Numbered from the stretch's first letter, positions 1 through 8,562 are shown. The stretch: 64,000 nucleotides of DNA from Wandonia haliotis (GCF_039523435.1 NZ_BAAAFH010000011.1:1-64000), one strand, 5' to 3'. Numbers and translations are program-made. Notes: generated by a model not told the origin, from the sequence alone.

Positions 1-247
1 GGTTACCCTGTGCATCCATCATGGAGTTGTGTGTACTGGCTGCTTCCTGACCCTGATAGTAATAGTACTGTTCCCCCGGATCATAGGTGTTGTTTGGATC
101 GGTTGGGGTGGGGAGAGCTGTAGGGAAAGGGTCAATCATCAAACGGTTCATATTAGGAGGGATTGTCCAAATTGGATTTTGAGCTTGGATTATTCCGAAG
201 CCGAAGCTGAGACAAACCAATGCCGTCAGTAGTTTCAATCGATTCAT
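1..247 (-). CDS. Secreted protein of unknown function (N-terminus only; runs off the window)
   Basis: The reverse strand opens with an ATG at 247-245 and stays open to the window edge, giving about 82 residues. The N-terminus reads as a signal peptide: MNRLKLL, then a hydrophobic stretch ending near IIQAQN, with cleavage likely after AQ. The mature part starts with a Pro/Asn-rich segment (NPIWTIPPN) and a Tyr-rich stretch (QYYYYQGQE). The rest of the gene lies outside the window, so no function can be given. In this organism such exported proteins often carry T9SS sorting domains at the C-terminus, which cannot be seen here. Confidence 0.7.
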   Translation of the reverse strand, partial: MNRLKLLTALVCLSFGFGIIQAQNPIWTIPPNMNRLMIDPFPTALPTPTDPNNTYDPGEQYYYYQGQEAASTHNSMMDAQGN

Positions 248-311
248 TTTTAAAAGTTTAGATTAACAATAAATTTATTTTCGTCAAGAAACGTATTTTT
301 TTTGTTTCGGG

Positions 312-344
312 TTGGGCTTCGAAGTTCTAATTTCATTAGATTTG
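312..344 (+). promoter_or_regulatory. Bacteroidota-type promoter of the XRE gene
   Basis: A TTG at 312-314 is followed after 22 bp by TAGATTTG at 337-344, which matches the Bacteroidota -33/-7 pattern (TTG-N17-23-TAnnTTTG). It lies about 18 bp upstream of the ATG at 362 and so supports that start over an upstream in-frame ATG at 302, which would lie upstream of the promoter. Confidence 0.55.
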
Positions 345-361
345 GTTCTAATTTAGCTGTT

Positions 362-718
362 ATGAAAAAAGAAATAGGTTCTAAAATCCGACAGATACGG
401 GAATTAAGAGGGTATTCTCAAGAATTCATTGCCAGTAAACTTGGTATATCGCAAAGAGCATATAGTAAGATAGAGATGAACCAAACAAAGCTTGACTGGG
501 TAAAAGTTACCAGTATCGCAGAAGTTTTGGAGGTTGATCCAATGGATATGATTTCGTTTGATGATAATCTGATTTTCAATAATTGTAGTCAATCGGGAAA
601 GTTCGAAAAGTTCATCAATAATATGCCCGATAAACTGATAGAGCAATACGAGTTACGGATAAAATCGCTTAATGAGGAAATAAGCTACTTAAGGGATTTA
701 CTTGCAAAAAAAAGTTGA
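362..718 (+). CDS. XRE-family transcriptional regulator with C-terminal coiled coil
   Basis: This 118-residue protein begins MKKEIGSKIRQIRELRGYSQ. Residues about 5-60 form a Cro/C1-type helix-turn-helix: the pattern SQEFIASKLGISQRAYSKIE is the usual helix 2-turn-helix 3, and a hydrophobic closing helix ends near DPMDMISF. The last 35 residues (EQYELRIKSLNEEISYLRDLLAKK) look like a short coiled coil for dimerisation. An earlier ATG at 302 would add 20 residues with no domain content and precede the promoter at 312-344, so it was not used. The gene appears monocistronic. Its targets are unknown; it may regulate itself or the large surface-protein gene that follows at 818. Confidence 0.8.
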   Translation: MKKEIGSKIRQIRELRGYSQEFIASKLGISQRAYSKIEMNQTKLDWVKVTSIAEVLEVDPMDMISFDDNLIFNNCSQSGKFEKFINNMPDKLIEQYELRIKSLNEEISYLRDLLAKKS

Positions 719-817
719 TTCAATACTGCAACCATATTCAAAATCAGTTCTAATATCTTCTCTTTGCCAACCCCAACGGCAATATTTACGTTATTTTTAT
801 AAAATCAACTGATGTAG

Positions 818-2755
818 ATGAATAGGTTTGTTACAGGGCTTTTTTTATTCGTTGTCTTAGCATCTAATGGACAACTTGTATTATATCAGGATGTTTTCAA
901 TGGTGGCATGACTGGTGGCGGAGGATCAATGGGAGCTGGTTCTGGAACATTAACGTTTGATATATCTATTGAGCCTGGTAGCGTGATTCGAAAGGCGTAT
1001 TTTATTGCAGGTTGTGATGGTAAACCTGGTGAAATCAGTGTAGTTCTTAACGGAGAAAGTTATCAATTTGGTGACGAAACGATCTATACATCAGGTTTCA
1101 ATAGTTTGTATTCATCAATCAACACTTCAAGTGTACATGCAATTGAGGTTACTGATTTAATAAATCCATCTACAGTCAACTATTCTTTATCAGTACCAAG
1201 TCAGCAAATAATCGGCAGTCAAGCATTTACAAGTTTTTATTTGGTGGTAGCCTATGAAAACCCTAATTTGTCTCCTGTAGCAGTAAATATCGTTCTTAAT
1301 CAAACAGATGTTGGACAGGTTATTTCATATTATATAAATGATTTATTACCCATTGATAACTCAAACGATGTTGGATTTGCATTTGTAGGTTCCCATTTTT
1401 GCAATAATACCACGGACGGGAGTTTTGTGTACATAAATAACTCAAATCTCGGATTGGTAGGGGGTAATGATGTCAACTCAAACTGGTTTTGTTCAGGCAC
1501 ACAGGGGCATTTTTTTTATCAGAATAATATGTTTGTCGGGCTAAGTGATGATGTTGCTAACGCCATAATGAATGGGGCTGATGCTATCGCAAATATCCAA
1601 AGTTATATCCAGAATGGAGACATGCAAGTTGACGTGCGTTTTGTACATCAAAACCCTGTCGGAGACAATCCTTACTCAAATCCGATTATAGCGACTTTTC
1701 TCACCTACACCACCCCCTGTTCGTCCTTCCCAACTGATCTAACCGTATCCGACACCACCATCTGCGAGGGGGAACCGTTGCAACTAGGGGCTTCTGGAGG
1801 GATCAATTACGACTGGCTGCCGCAAACGGGATTGAGTTGTTACGATTGCCCAAATCCTGCGTTTACGGGGGATAGTTCCACGGTGTACACCGTCCGGATA
1901 TGGAGTACGGACAGTTGTTCGAAAGTGCTTCCGGTACACGTCAAAGTCAACCCAAAACCGAAGTTTGAGAGTATTCAGATTACCCCTTCCGGGTGCGGCA
2001 AAAGCACGGGAAGTATTGTCGCAATGATGGACACCGCCCAAGCACCTTACCAGTACACACTGGATAACCATGCACCGCAACCGGATAGCGCATTTACCGG
2101 GCTTACATCGGGGAATTATGCATTGTCTGTTGAGAATGTCCACGGCTGTACCAACGATACTTTACTGACGATACATGAAGAACTATCCGTTACGGCTTCG
2201 TTTACCGTCAATCCCATAACGGGATCAGCTCCACTGTGGGTACAGACCGAAAACACAAGCACCAACGCCACGGATTACCTGTGGGAATGGTCGGGCGGGA
2301 CTACAACGGATGAACACCCCGGCTTTACGCTCGATACGGCAGGGAATTATACGCTTACACTGATTGCGTACGACGGTGCGCCCCACTNNNNNNNNNNNNN
2401 NNNNNNNNNNNNNNNNNNNNNNNNNNNNNNNNNNNNNNNNNNNNNNNNNNNNNNNNNNNNNNNNNNNNNNNNNNNNNNNNNNNNNNNNNNNNNNNNNNNN
2501 NNNNNNNNNNNNNNNNNNNNNNNNNNNNNTGATTTCTTCGGCATCACGACCAACGTTACGGTAAGCGGAAAGGTCTCTTTATTCAACCGTTGGGGGAACC
2601 CCATGCGCGAACTGGAATTTACCACACAACCACAGGTTTTTGAACCCCTCTGGGATGGAACGGATACCTCGGAGGGCGTGTATTTTTATCAACTGGAACT
2701 GAACTCCGATACGGAAACGTATAGTTATAGTGGATTTGTGCAGTTGGTGCGTTAA
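818..2755 (+). CDS. Large secreted surface protein with PKD-like domain and T9SS type-B sorting domain
   Basis: The 645-codon frame starts with a signal peptide (MNRFVTGLFLFVVLASNGQ). Residues about 20-300 are a beta-rich region with no family I recognise. Residues about 300-460 are Cys-containing Ig/SprB-like modules (TICEGEPLQLGASGG is a typical opening). Residues about 465-525 resemble a PKD domain (SVTASFTVNPITGSAPLWV, then WEWSGGTTTDEHPG). After a 142-base gap the last 60 residues (FNRWGNPM, LWDGTDTSEGVYFYQL, GFVQLVR) match the gliding-motility-associated C-terminal domain used as a type-B T9SS export signal. The protein is expected at the cell surface or released. Base composition changes near 1690 from AT-rich to GC-richer DNA, suggesting that the C-terminal half has a different history. 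The frame continues across the gap only if the gap size is right. Confidence 0.75.
   Translation: MNRFVTGLFLFVVLASNGQLVLYQDVFNGGMTGGGGSMGAGSGTLTFDISIEPGSVIRKAYFIAGCDGKPGEISVVLNGESYQFGDETIYTSGFNSLYSSINTSSVHAIEVTDLINPSTVNYSLSVPSQQIIGSQAFTSFYLVVAYENPNLSPVAVNIVLNQTDVGQVISYYINDLLPIDNSNDVGFAFVGSHFCNNTTDGSFVYINNSNLGLVGGNDVNSNWFCSGTQGHFFYQNNMFVGLSDDVANAIMNGADAIANIQSYIQNGDMQVDVRFVHQNPVGDNPYSNPIIATFLTYTTPCSSFPTDLTVSDTTICEGEPLQLGASGGINYDWLPQTGLSCYDCPNPAFTGDSSTVYTVRIWSTDSCSKVLPVHVKVNPKPKFESIQITPSGCGKSTGSIVAMMDTAQAPYQYTLDNHAPQPDSAFTGLTSGNYALSVENVHGCTNDTLLTIHEELSVTASFTVNPITGSAPLWVQTENTSTNATDYLWEWSGGTTTDEHPGFTLDTAGNYTLTLIAYDGAPHXXXXXXXXXXXXXXXXXXXXXXXXXXXXXXXXXXXXXXXXXXXXXXXXDFFGITTNVTVSGKVSLFNRWGNPMRELEFTTQPQVFEPLWDGTDTSEGVYFYQLELNSDTETYSYSGFVQLVR
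2388..2529. other. Assembly gap (142 N)
   Basis: A run of 142 undetermined bases lies inside the surface-protein gene. It falls where PKD/Ig-like repeats would be expected, so a repeat the assembler could not resolve is a likely cause. The true length is unknown. Confidence 0.95.
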
Positions 2756-2977
2756 CGGTTATTTCCAAGTTAAGGGAATAATTGAATTTTTTTACACTTA
2801 CTTTTTATACTCTATTTTGGAATACCCCGAATCTTAGGTAATTCATTGTCTAAATTCTTTCTTATTTGCCAAAGTTTTCAGAACTAAGATCTCTGGCATT
2901 TTCTGAATTACAATGAAGAACGTAAATTATTTACGCCAACTGATGGTTACCTTTAGTGAAAATAAAAAGAAACTTCG

Positions 2978-3978
2978 ATGAAGCATTTTTACTATCTATC
3001 TGATTTAGGTATAGTTTCTTTACCTGATGAAAAAGAAATTAACAAAATACGAACGGACAAAGAACTCCTTTTAATCCTTGATAGCTGTGTTTGTTTAGAT
3101 ATTGTAAATTTCATTAATCATAAGAAAAATGCTCGGGTTGATAAAGCGAAAATTTTCAGCTTAAAAGTTATGTACAAAAGTACAATGTAACATACACCCC
3201 AATTTTTGCTCTAACGGAATTATGCTATGATCGATCAAACTATGAAATTGTAGAAGATAAGCTTTGGGATTTTAAAAATAAGGTAGATTTCGCATTTAAC
3301 TACCCAATAAAGTTGTTGAAAAGGTTTGAGTTCAACTATGAATTAAACTATAAGGTTTTTCCACGAAGAGAATCATTGAAGGGGTCGATTAAACCTTTTA
3401 CATCAAATCTCAATCTATACTATGAAGGACTTTTAAAAATTCGAGAACTAGCAAGTCAAGGATTGAGTAAAGAATTTTCTGAAAAGAATATAGTTCATTT
3501 TATTGATTGGATGGATAGTGATTTGAATGTAATGCTTGGCTTAGAGTTTAGCCTTGCATTGGAGATATTTGGTGGTAATACTAAATTACTAACGATGATT
3601 TCTATTGGATCTAATTCAGAACAAACTAAGAAAAGACTATGGGGGACTGCATGGGATTTATTTCATGCTAGAATGAGTTGTAATCGCCCTCAAATATCTC
3701 GAATGGTCGGACGAGAAACAGATCCAATATTTGTTACAAAAGACTATGCTCTTTTTAAAATAATGGCTCCTTCTGTTTTACATGGGATAAGGTTTAATTC
3801 TACTATGTTTAAAATTACGCAGAGCAACGAGTATCCACATCATTACTCAAGAGAGTTTATGGATAAGTTAAATGAGAAATTACTTCGATTATCGGTAGAT
3901 AGAGTTTCAGAAAAAATCGATATTGATGATTCAAATGTCTTATCAATCATAAAAAGCCTTGAATCTAATTTAGAGTAA
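2978..3978 (+). pseudogene. PIN-like domain protein, broken by a -1 frameshift near 3163-3167
   Basis: Two consecutive frames look like one protein of about 333 residues. The first (2978-3190) contains LLLILDSCVCLDIVNFI, like the first strand of PIN nucleases with its Asp. The second is open from 3145 to 3978 and continues with YTPIFALTELCYD (second acidic site, Glu), then AWDLFHARM (third Asp) and PIFVTKDYALFKIM (last strand with Asp). Joining the frames at the run of A after TTA (3161-3167) gives a smooth sequence, KIFSLKSYVQKYNVTYTPIF, as if one A had been lost from a five-A run. It could be a sequencing error, a real inactivating mutation, or, less likely, programmed slippage. The four acidic positions suggest a metal-dependent RNase. 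The gene converges on the NACHT gene, with stops 6 bp apart. The fold assignment is by eye. Confidence 0.55.
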
Positions 3979-3984
3979 TTTTCA

Positions 3985-6963
3985 TTACTTGATTTCTACA
4001 TCTTTATATTCAATTTCTTCTTTTGTTATACTATCAATTTCCCTGAATAAAGGAATAAAACCTTGGAAATTACGAGGATTTCTATTCTTTAGAATATCTG
4101 TTGCAAACTTGTTCTTTGCTCCATTTGATTCTTTGATTTTATATATGTCTTGAATATTAGTTTCCTCTAACATTCCCTCCTTTTCCAATAGTTCTTTTGG
4201 GAAATAATGCTCAATGGCAAAATAGTTGTCATTTTGTTCATCTTTTAAATAATACTGCATTTCATGAGGAACTGGTAAGAGCAAAGCATATATGTTTTTT
4301 TCTTTATTAATTTTTATTCGTTGAGACCCTTCTACTAAATCAAATTTGGCATTTTTAAGCGTACCTTTAAACTGAGGAATCCCCTCCCTGTCATTATCAA
4401 AAATCCCTATAACAATCTGATCTTCTCCCAATAATGCCAATCCCTCGTAAAGAGTCTTAGCTAATTGATTTGCTCCACCATGTTTCTCGCTTCCTCCACC
4501 AACTTTAATCTCCCAATAAGGGAACCTACCCGTTAGCACAAAATATGCGTGTTCCAAAATTTTTGCATCAGTTGGTCCTTCGACTAAAAGTTTTACATCT
4601 CGATCTGAAAATATATAGTCATACTTACTAAAAAGCTGTCGTTTAGCAGGTTGTAAAAAAGTCTGTATTCTACGGTTTTTATGGAACATAGAATCTTGCG
4701 ATTTTCTTACTTTCTTAGGTTGTAGTAAGTCCTGTTTTTGCTTTCTAAGATTTGCACTACCTAAGTTATCTATCGCTATTTCGAGTACTTGAGTGTAGAA
4801 ATCATTTCCGATTGTTTTTACCTTATCAATTACCTCTACCAATCTATCTTCCATAGACAGTCTGTCACTAGACATTGTAACTGCTAGGATTAAAATTTTA
4901 TATTTAAGTGCATCTAAATATTCATAGCCTTCTAATTTTTCTTTTTCTTCCAGTTCCTTCAGAAGATCGTTTAGTGCTAAATTGAACGGTTCTCGTAAAG
5001 TGATAGAGTCGAAATTGTCCATAAATAAAAAGAAGGGAAAAATCGAAAGCATAGGTAAACTCATTTTACTGATAAGTACCTTGTCTGGAAGACTTGAACT
5101 CATTTGCTTAAACCCTTCATAAGTTCGTACCATTACTTTCAATGTTTCGATTATCCCTTGCTTCCTAAGATCATCATCAGTAAGATATAATGCTTGAAGT
5201 AAATACCCCATTCCATTGGCTGAAGACCAATATTCCTGCATATTTGAACTCCTTTTAACTTTATCGCAAATCTTTTCTAAGAAAGCTGGCATACTTCGAG
5301 ACATTCCCCCATAAAACACACCTACATACTGCCAATTAACATCAAAGAAATTAGATACAATTTCATCTTCCAAATCACGTCTATTGTAAAAAATTTCTTT
5401 GGCTGCAAAATACTCCATATAAGAGTCATGCCTGAACTTAACATATTTACCGTTGTGTAGAGTAAGAAGTCCAGTATGCTCAATTATATAATCAAGTGCA
5501 GCTGGGATTTGTTCAATTTTTATCGTTCCTGAAACAGATTTTAGTTTAAGTTTAAAAAAATCAACAAACTCTTGTTTCGTTAGGAGTTCACTATTAGGCT
5601 TTTCGATTAATTCTAATGCATAAGTTCTAAGAATATTTTCCTTTATGGTTATATCCAAGAAATCAATAGACTTATCTACCATAGTCCTACCTAAAAGTAA
5701 ATTACTGAACTTGTCGTAAATATCGTTAAGAGTGGCGGGGATCTCTTGATTATCTGTTTCCTCATAAAGTATAGACATTAAGGAAATATTCAGAGGTGTA
5801 ATGGGCAATTTTTCAAGGATCTTATTCTCACGCATAGAGTTCATTAATCCTGCTGCTCTATCCCCATTTCCTTCAAAATATCTTTGAGTAAAGCGTTCTA
5901 TTTGCTCATCATTAAACTTTTGAATAAAGACATCGTGTTTGTTGGGAGTTTCGTTTGTTTTAAACAAAGATTCAAGAGTGTTAGACCTTGTTCCTAAAAA
6001 TATTAATACTCCCTTTGAAAGAAGTTCTTGAATTTCATCCTTTATCTTTATTTGAAAATTATCCTCAAATTCATCAATACTATCTATCAGAAGAACGAGT
6101 TGATAATCTTTTAACAAGTTATCTTTCGTAATGTTGTTAAAATCTTGATTAAGGAAGTTATCTATTACTAAGCTTAACAAACATAAGTCATCTTCCACAA
6201 ATGCGTTTCTAATACTTATAGAGTCAACAAAAACAGGTAAATAATGCTTGTCAAGTTCATTTTCATTTCTCTTGACTAATTTTCTCCCAAGTTCATTCAA
6301 TAATCTTGTCTTTCCTGTTCCTGGATCTCCATGGAGTAGCATCAATGAATCATTAACATCTATCGCTTTATCGATACTAACTTTTGTAAATGCCTTTTTC
6401 GTAGATTGTTTGTCTTCTGTTCTCAAGAACAAGACTGGTTCAATAAATATTGAAATTAGCTTTTGGTAAGCCGCTTTAAATTCTATTAATTTCTTAATTT
6501 GAAACGAATCCTTAATCCCATTTTCAAACCTCTGTTCATAGGATAATAACTCCTGATCTGTGTGTCTCCAATAGTCTTTATAGTTTTCCTCAATTAAGTC
6601 AAGGAGGTCATCTATTTCCCAATATTCTATTAAATTTTTAGATTGTAATTTAGCTTCCAAAGAAGCTTTAAATCCACCCGAAATAGTTGATGATGAGATT
6701 AAATATATTTTTGTAAAACCTTCAGAAATCTTTGAATTAAGATAATCGGACATTGTACTGACATCACTATTCTTTAACAGTTTTTCAATAGTACAATGAT
6801 AATAGGTGTTGAACTCACCAGCAGTAGAATCAATTTTAGCACTTAAAGAAGATTCATTTTCTTTGTTTACTGATGTTCTCCCCATTTTGGGAAGTAAGTT
6901 CTCAATCAATAATGTTAATTCATATAATGATATTTCGTCAAAATGCTCTCTCTTGCCTGTCAT
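3985..6963 (-). CDS. NACHT NTPase with C-terminal TOPRIM domain; candidate antiphage STAND protein
   Basis: This is a 992-residue protein. Residues about 1-130 resemble a degenerate Mrr/restriction-endonuclease-like domain (IYLISSSTISGGF, IEYWEIDDLLDLI); I see no clear D-ExK catalytic set there. Residues about 195-420 form a NACHT P-loop ATPase with Walker A GDPGTGKT at 212-219, Walker B LVLLIDSIDEFE at 289-300, a sensor LGTRSN near 323-328 and the winged-helix marker LPITPLNISLM near 386-396. FRHDSYMEYFAA at 510-521 is the typical NACHT helical-domain motif. Residues 521-780 are mostly helical and could be the sensor. Residues about 785-910 form a TOPRIM domain of OLD-nuclease type: LLVEGPTDAK (Glu795) and IGIFDNDREG (Asp856, Asp858). 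The XRE gene upstream runs in the same direction and is 51 bp away. NACHT proteins sense phage and trigger an effector; here the likely effector is the TOPRIM nuclease. The domain calls are firm, the defence role is inferred. Confidence 0.8.
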   Translation of the reverse strand: MTGKREHFDEISLYELTLLIENLLPKMGRTSVNKENESSLSAKIDSTAGEFNTYYHCTIEKLLKNSDVSTMSDYLNSKISEGFTKIYLISSSTISGGFKASLEAKLQSKNLIEYWEIDDLLDLIEENYKDYWRHTDQELLSYEQRFENGIKDSFQIKKLIEFKAAYQKLISIFIEPVLFLRTEDKQSTKKAFTKVSIDKAIDVNDSLMLLHGDPGTGKTRLLNELGRKLVKRNENELDKHYLPVFVDSISIRNAFVEDDLCLLSLVIDNFLNQDFNNITKDNLLKDYQLVLLIDSIDEFEDNFQIKIKDEIQELLSKGVLIFLGTRSNTLESLFKTNETPNKHDVFIQKFNDEQIERFTQRYFEGNGDRAAGLMNSMRENKILEKLPITPLNISLMSILYEETDNQEIPATLNDIYDKFSNLLLGRTMVDKSIDFLDITIKENILRTYALELIEKPNSELLTKQEFVDFFKLKLKSVSGTIKIEQIPAALDYIIEHTGLLTLHNGKYVKFRHDSYMEYFAAKEIFYNRRDLEDEIVSNFFDVNWQYVGVFYGGMSRSMPAFLEKICDKVKRSSNMQEYWSSANGMGYLLQALYLTDDDLRKQGIIETLKVMVRTYEGFKQMSSSLPDKVLISKMSLPMLSIFPFFLFMDNFDSITLREPFNLALNDLLKELEEKEKLEGYEYLDALKYKILILAVTMSSDRLSMEDRLVEVIDKVKTIGNDFYTQVLEIAIDNLGSANLRKQKQDLLQPKKVRKSQDSMFHKNRRIQTFLQPAKRQLFSKYDYIFSDRDVKLLVEGPTDAKILEHAYFVLTGRFPYWEIKVGGGSEKHGGANQLAKTLYEGLALLGEDQIVIGIFDNDREGIPQFKGTLKNAKFDLVEGSQRIKINKEKNIYALLLPVPHEMQYYLKDEQNDNYFAIEHYFPKELLEKEGMLEETNIQDIYKIKESNGAKNKFATDILKNRNPRNFQGFIPLFREIDSITKEEIEYKDVEIK

Positions 6964-7014
6964 AATTTATTCTTTGGTTTTTACCAATCCTAAATATCCT
7001 TAAAATCTTATAGT

Positions 7015-7212
7015 TCATATATCATTCTCACTCTGAATTAAATCTTTTATATCGACTTGAAGAATATCAGCAATTTTAAACAATACTTCTAAACTAGGTT
7101 GTTTTCTGTTTTGCACATAGCCATTAACAATGTTGTAGCTTTTACCTAATTGATCAGCTAGCCAAACTTGTTTAATTCCCTTTTCTTCAAGAACTTCTTT
7201 TATTCTATTCAT
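7015..7212 (-). CDS. Small XRE-family regulator preceding the NACHT-TOPRIM gene
   Basis: The 65-residue protein is almost entirely one helix-turn-helix domain: MNRIKEVLEEKGIKQVWLAD, then QLGKSYNIVNGYVQNRKQPS and a closing hydrophobic helix (LFKIADILQVDIKDLI). I chose the second ATG (7212), since the one two codons earlier adds nothing to the domain. The gene is followed by the NACHT gene on the same strand and lies opposite the GIY-YIG-like gene at 7316. The AT-rich spacer between them (7219-7315) could hold a shared operator. Single-domain XRE proteins often repress the toxic gene they travel with, which is the most likely role here. Confidence 0.8.
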   Translation of the reverse strand: MNRIKEVLEEKGIKQVWLADQLGKSYNIVNGYVQNRKQPSLEVLFKIADILQVDIKDLIQSENDI

Positions 7213-7315
7213 AAACAAGAAATTTCGACAGTAAATATATGTATTATATAATATAAATACCCCGTTTTACAGTGTATTTATTTAAAAAATGTATATTTAA
7301 TTAAAATCTTTTCAA

Positions 7316-8272
7316 ATGCTAAAGTACCGTGTCTATTTAGAAAATTATTGGGAAACCCAATTTGATGAATTTAATTATGTCGATTACTCACAACATTTCA
7401 CAGAAGACAAACCGTGCAACATATACATGGTAGGTATTAGACCCCGAGTAATGATAGATCCTAGGTCTTTTGAAGTGATAAATAGTACTGCTATTATGTT
7501 AACCTTCATTATTCAATATGACTTAAAAGAGTATGACGAAAAAAGAATAGAAGTTAAGTTGCCAAGGGAGATTAGTGGCACAGCAAATTTGGTGTCTAAT
7601 AAACCATATTCACGATTTCAAATTACTGATAATAAAGGAGATATATTTGAAGATATCGAGCTTTTAGGAGACTCTGGAATACATGCAAAGGCTTTTTATG
7701 TATTAAGGAATAATCTAAGTGATGAAGATGAAATAGCGGAAATTAATGATCTTGAGGTAGTTTATATAGGTCAATCCCTAAAAATGGATAAAACTCTTTC
7801 TGCTATGAAAAGATTAGGACATCATCAGAAAGCTCAAAAAGTGTTAGAAAGATGCAATAGGGAATTTATATACAATGAAGTCTATATTTTACTTTGTTCT
7901 TTTATTCAGAAGGTCGATCTAATAACAGATTCTGAAGAATTAACAAAAGTAGATGGACAGGATAAATTATTCAAAGCAATTGAAGAATCGAAAAGCTTGG
8001 AAGATGAGACTAAGTTTAGAACGGATATTGCTGAAGCTTCTTTAATTGATTATTTTGATACAAAGGATTTTAATAGTGACTTTATCGGGAGTTTTGGCAG
8101 GAAAACACATAAGTATTACAAGAAGTTAATTTTAAGCAGTATCTCAGAGGTTACTCTTGAAGTAGATCTTACGAAGCTTTGTTATATGTATTCACAAACA
8201 ATAAATCGAAAAAACTATCATTCTGTATCTTATGCACCTCATTCTAATTTCCAAAAAACTATATTAAAATAA
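7316..8272 (+). CDS. Protein with a GIY-YIG-like motif, possibly nuclease-related
   Basis: This 318-residue protein is not one I can name. Residues 148-154 read VVYIGQS and are followed by RLGHHQKAQKVLE at 166-178, the spacing seen in GIY-YIG-type folds (a YIG strand, then a helix with a conserved Arg and a nearby His), and then by a strand EVYILL near 188-193. The N-terminal 140 residues are beta-rich (RIEVKLPREISG) and may be a recognition domain. The C-terminal part is helical, with clustered Lys/Tyr (THKYYKKLI). It is transcribed away from the XRE-NACHT pair and ends at a hairpin. Its position suggests it belongs to the same accessory locus. A catalytic Glu was not clearly identified, so nuclease activity is only a possibility. 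Confidence 0.45.
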   Translation: MLKYRVYLENYWETQFDEFNYVDYSQHFTEDKPCNIYMVGIRPRVMIDPRSFEVINSTAIMLTFIIQYDLKEYDEKRIEVKLPREISGTANLVSNKPYSRFQITDNKGDIFEDIELLGDSGIHAKAFYVLRNNLSDEDEIAEINDLEVVYIGQSLKMDKTLSAMKRLGHHQKAQKVLERCNREFIYNEVYILLCSFIQKVDLITDSEELTKVDGQDKLFKAIEESKSLEDETKFRTDIAEASLIDYFDTKDFNSDFIGSFGRKTHKYYKKLILSSISEVTLEVDLTKLCYMYSQTINRKNYHSVSYAPHSNFQKTILK

Positions 8273-8294
8273 CCCCCGTAACTTCACGGGGGTT
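8271..8294 (+). terminator. Hairpin after the GIY-YIG-like gene
   Basis: A perfect 9-bp inverted repeat (AACCCCCGT / ACGGGGGTT, 6-nt loop) starts within the stop codon region of the preceding gene. The T-rich stretch comes about 12 nt later, so termination may be imperfect. Confidence 0.6.
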
Positions 8295-8427
8295 GCTAAA
8301 GGGTTGCTTTTTTGCTTTCTAATAATACCGACTTAAAGATACTAAGAATTTAACGGAACAGGAGGATACAAAGACCTAAACCAGCTAAAATAGTTGTAAA
8401 TAAAGGGAATCCGAAACTATAAGATAT

Positions 8428-8452
8428 AAAAAAAGCCTCCAAATAGGAGGCT
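8428..8452 (-). terminator. Displaced terminator of tRNA-Asp
   Basis: On the reverse strand, AGCCTCC / GGAGGCT closes a 5-nt loop and is followed by seven T residues, a classic intrinsic terminator. It lies just outside the left attachment site. It is therefore probably the terminator that followed tRNA-Asp before the element inserted between them. Confidence 0.65.
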
Positions 8453-8467
8453 TAACTTTTAATAGTT

Positions 8468-8481
8468 GCGGTCTGGACGGG
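8468..8481 (+). repeat. Left attachment core (tRNA-Asp 3' fragment)
   Basis: The 14 bp GCGGTCTGGACGGG are identical to 31667-31680, where they encode the 3' acceptor strand and part of the T arm of tRNA-Asp. Identity stops after these 14 bases (TCCTTGACC here, ACTCGAACC there), so this is not a second tRNA gene. Confidence 0.75.
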
Positions 8482-8541
8482 TCCTTGACCTATTTTTTAA
8501 TGCCTTTTATTTCAACCACTTACATCTTAGTTCTAAAATCA

Positions 8542-8562
8542 GGTTACCGAATTGGTTACCGA
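8542..8562 (+). repeat. Left arm-type repeats of the integrase
   Basis: GGTTACCGA occurs twice with a 12-bp period (8542 and 8554), about 60 bp inside the left core. The same doublet occurs inside the right end. Such repeats are the expected form of recombinase or directionality-factor arm sites. Confidence 0.5.

Noticed and set aside
1784..2143. A 119-codon frame on the reverse strand inside the surface-protein gene.
   Set aside because: It lies opposite the well-supported forward gene and its translation is rich in Arg and Cys without any domain, typical of an antisense shadow.
3161..3190. Programmed -1 frameshifting in the PIN-like gene.
   Set aside because: The site (C TTA AAA G) is not a good slippery heptamer and no strong downstream hairpin or pseudoknot was seen, so a simple one-base loss is more likely.
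8350..8442. A 30-codon hydrophobic reading frame on the reverse strand starting at a TTG.
   Set aside because: Its start lies inside the terminator hairpin at 8428-8452, it has no ribosome-binding site of its own, and TTG alone is weak support.
8468..8481. A second tRNA-Asp gene.
   Set aside because: Only 14 bases match the tRNA; the rest of the cloverleaf is absent, so it is an attachment-site fragment.
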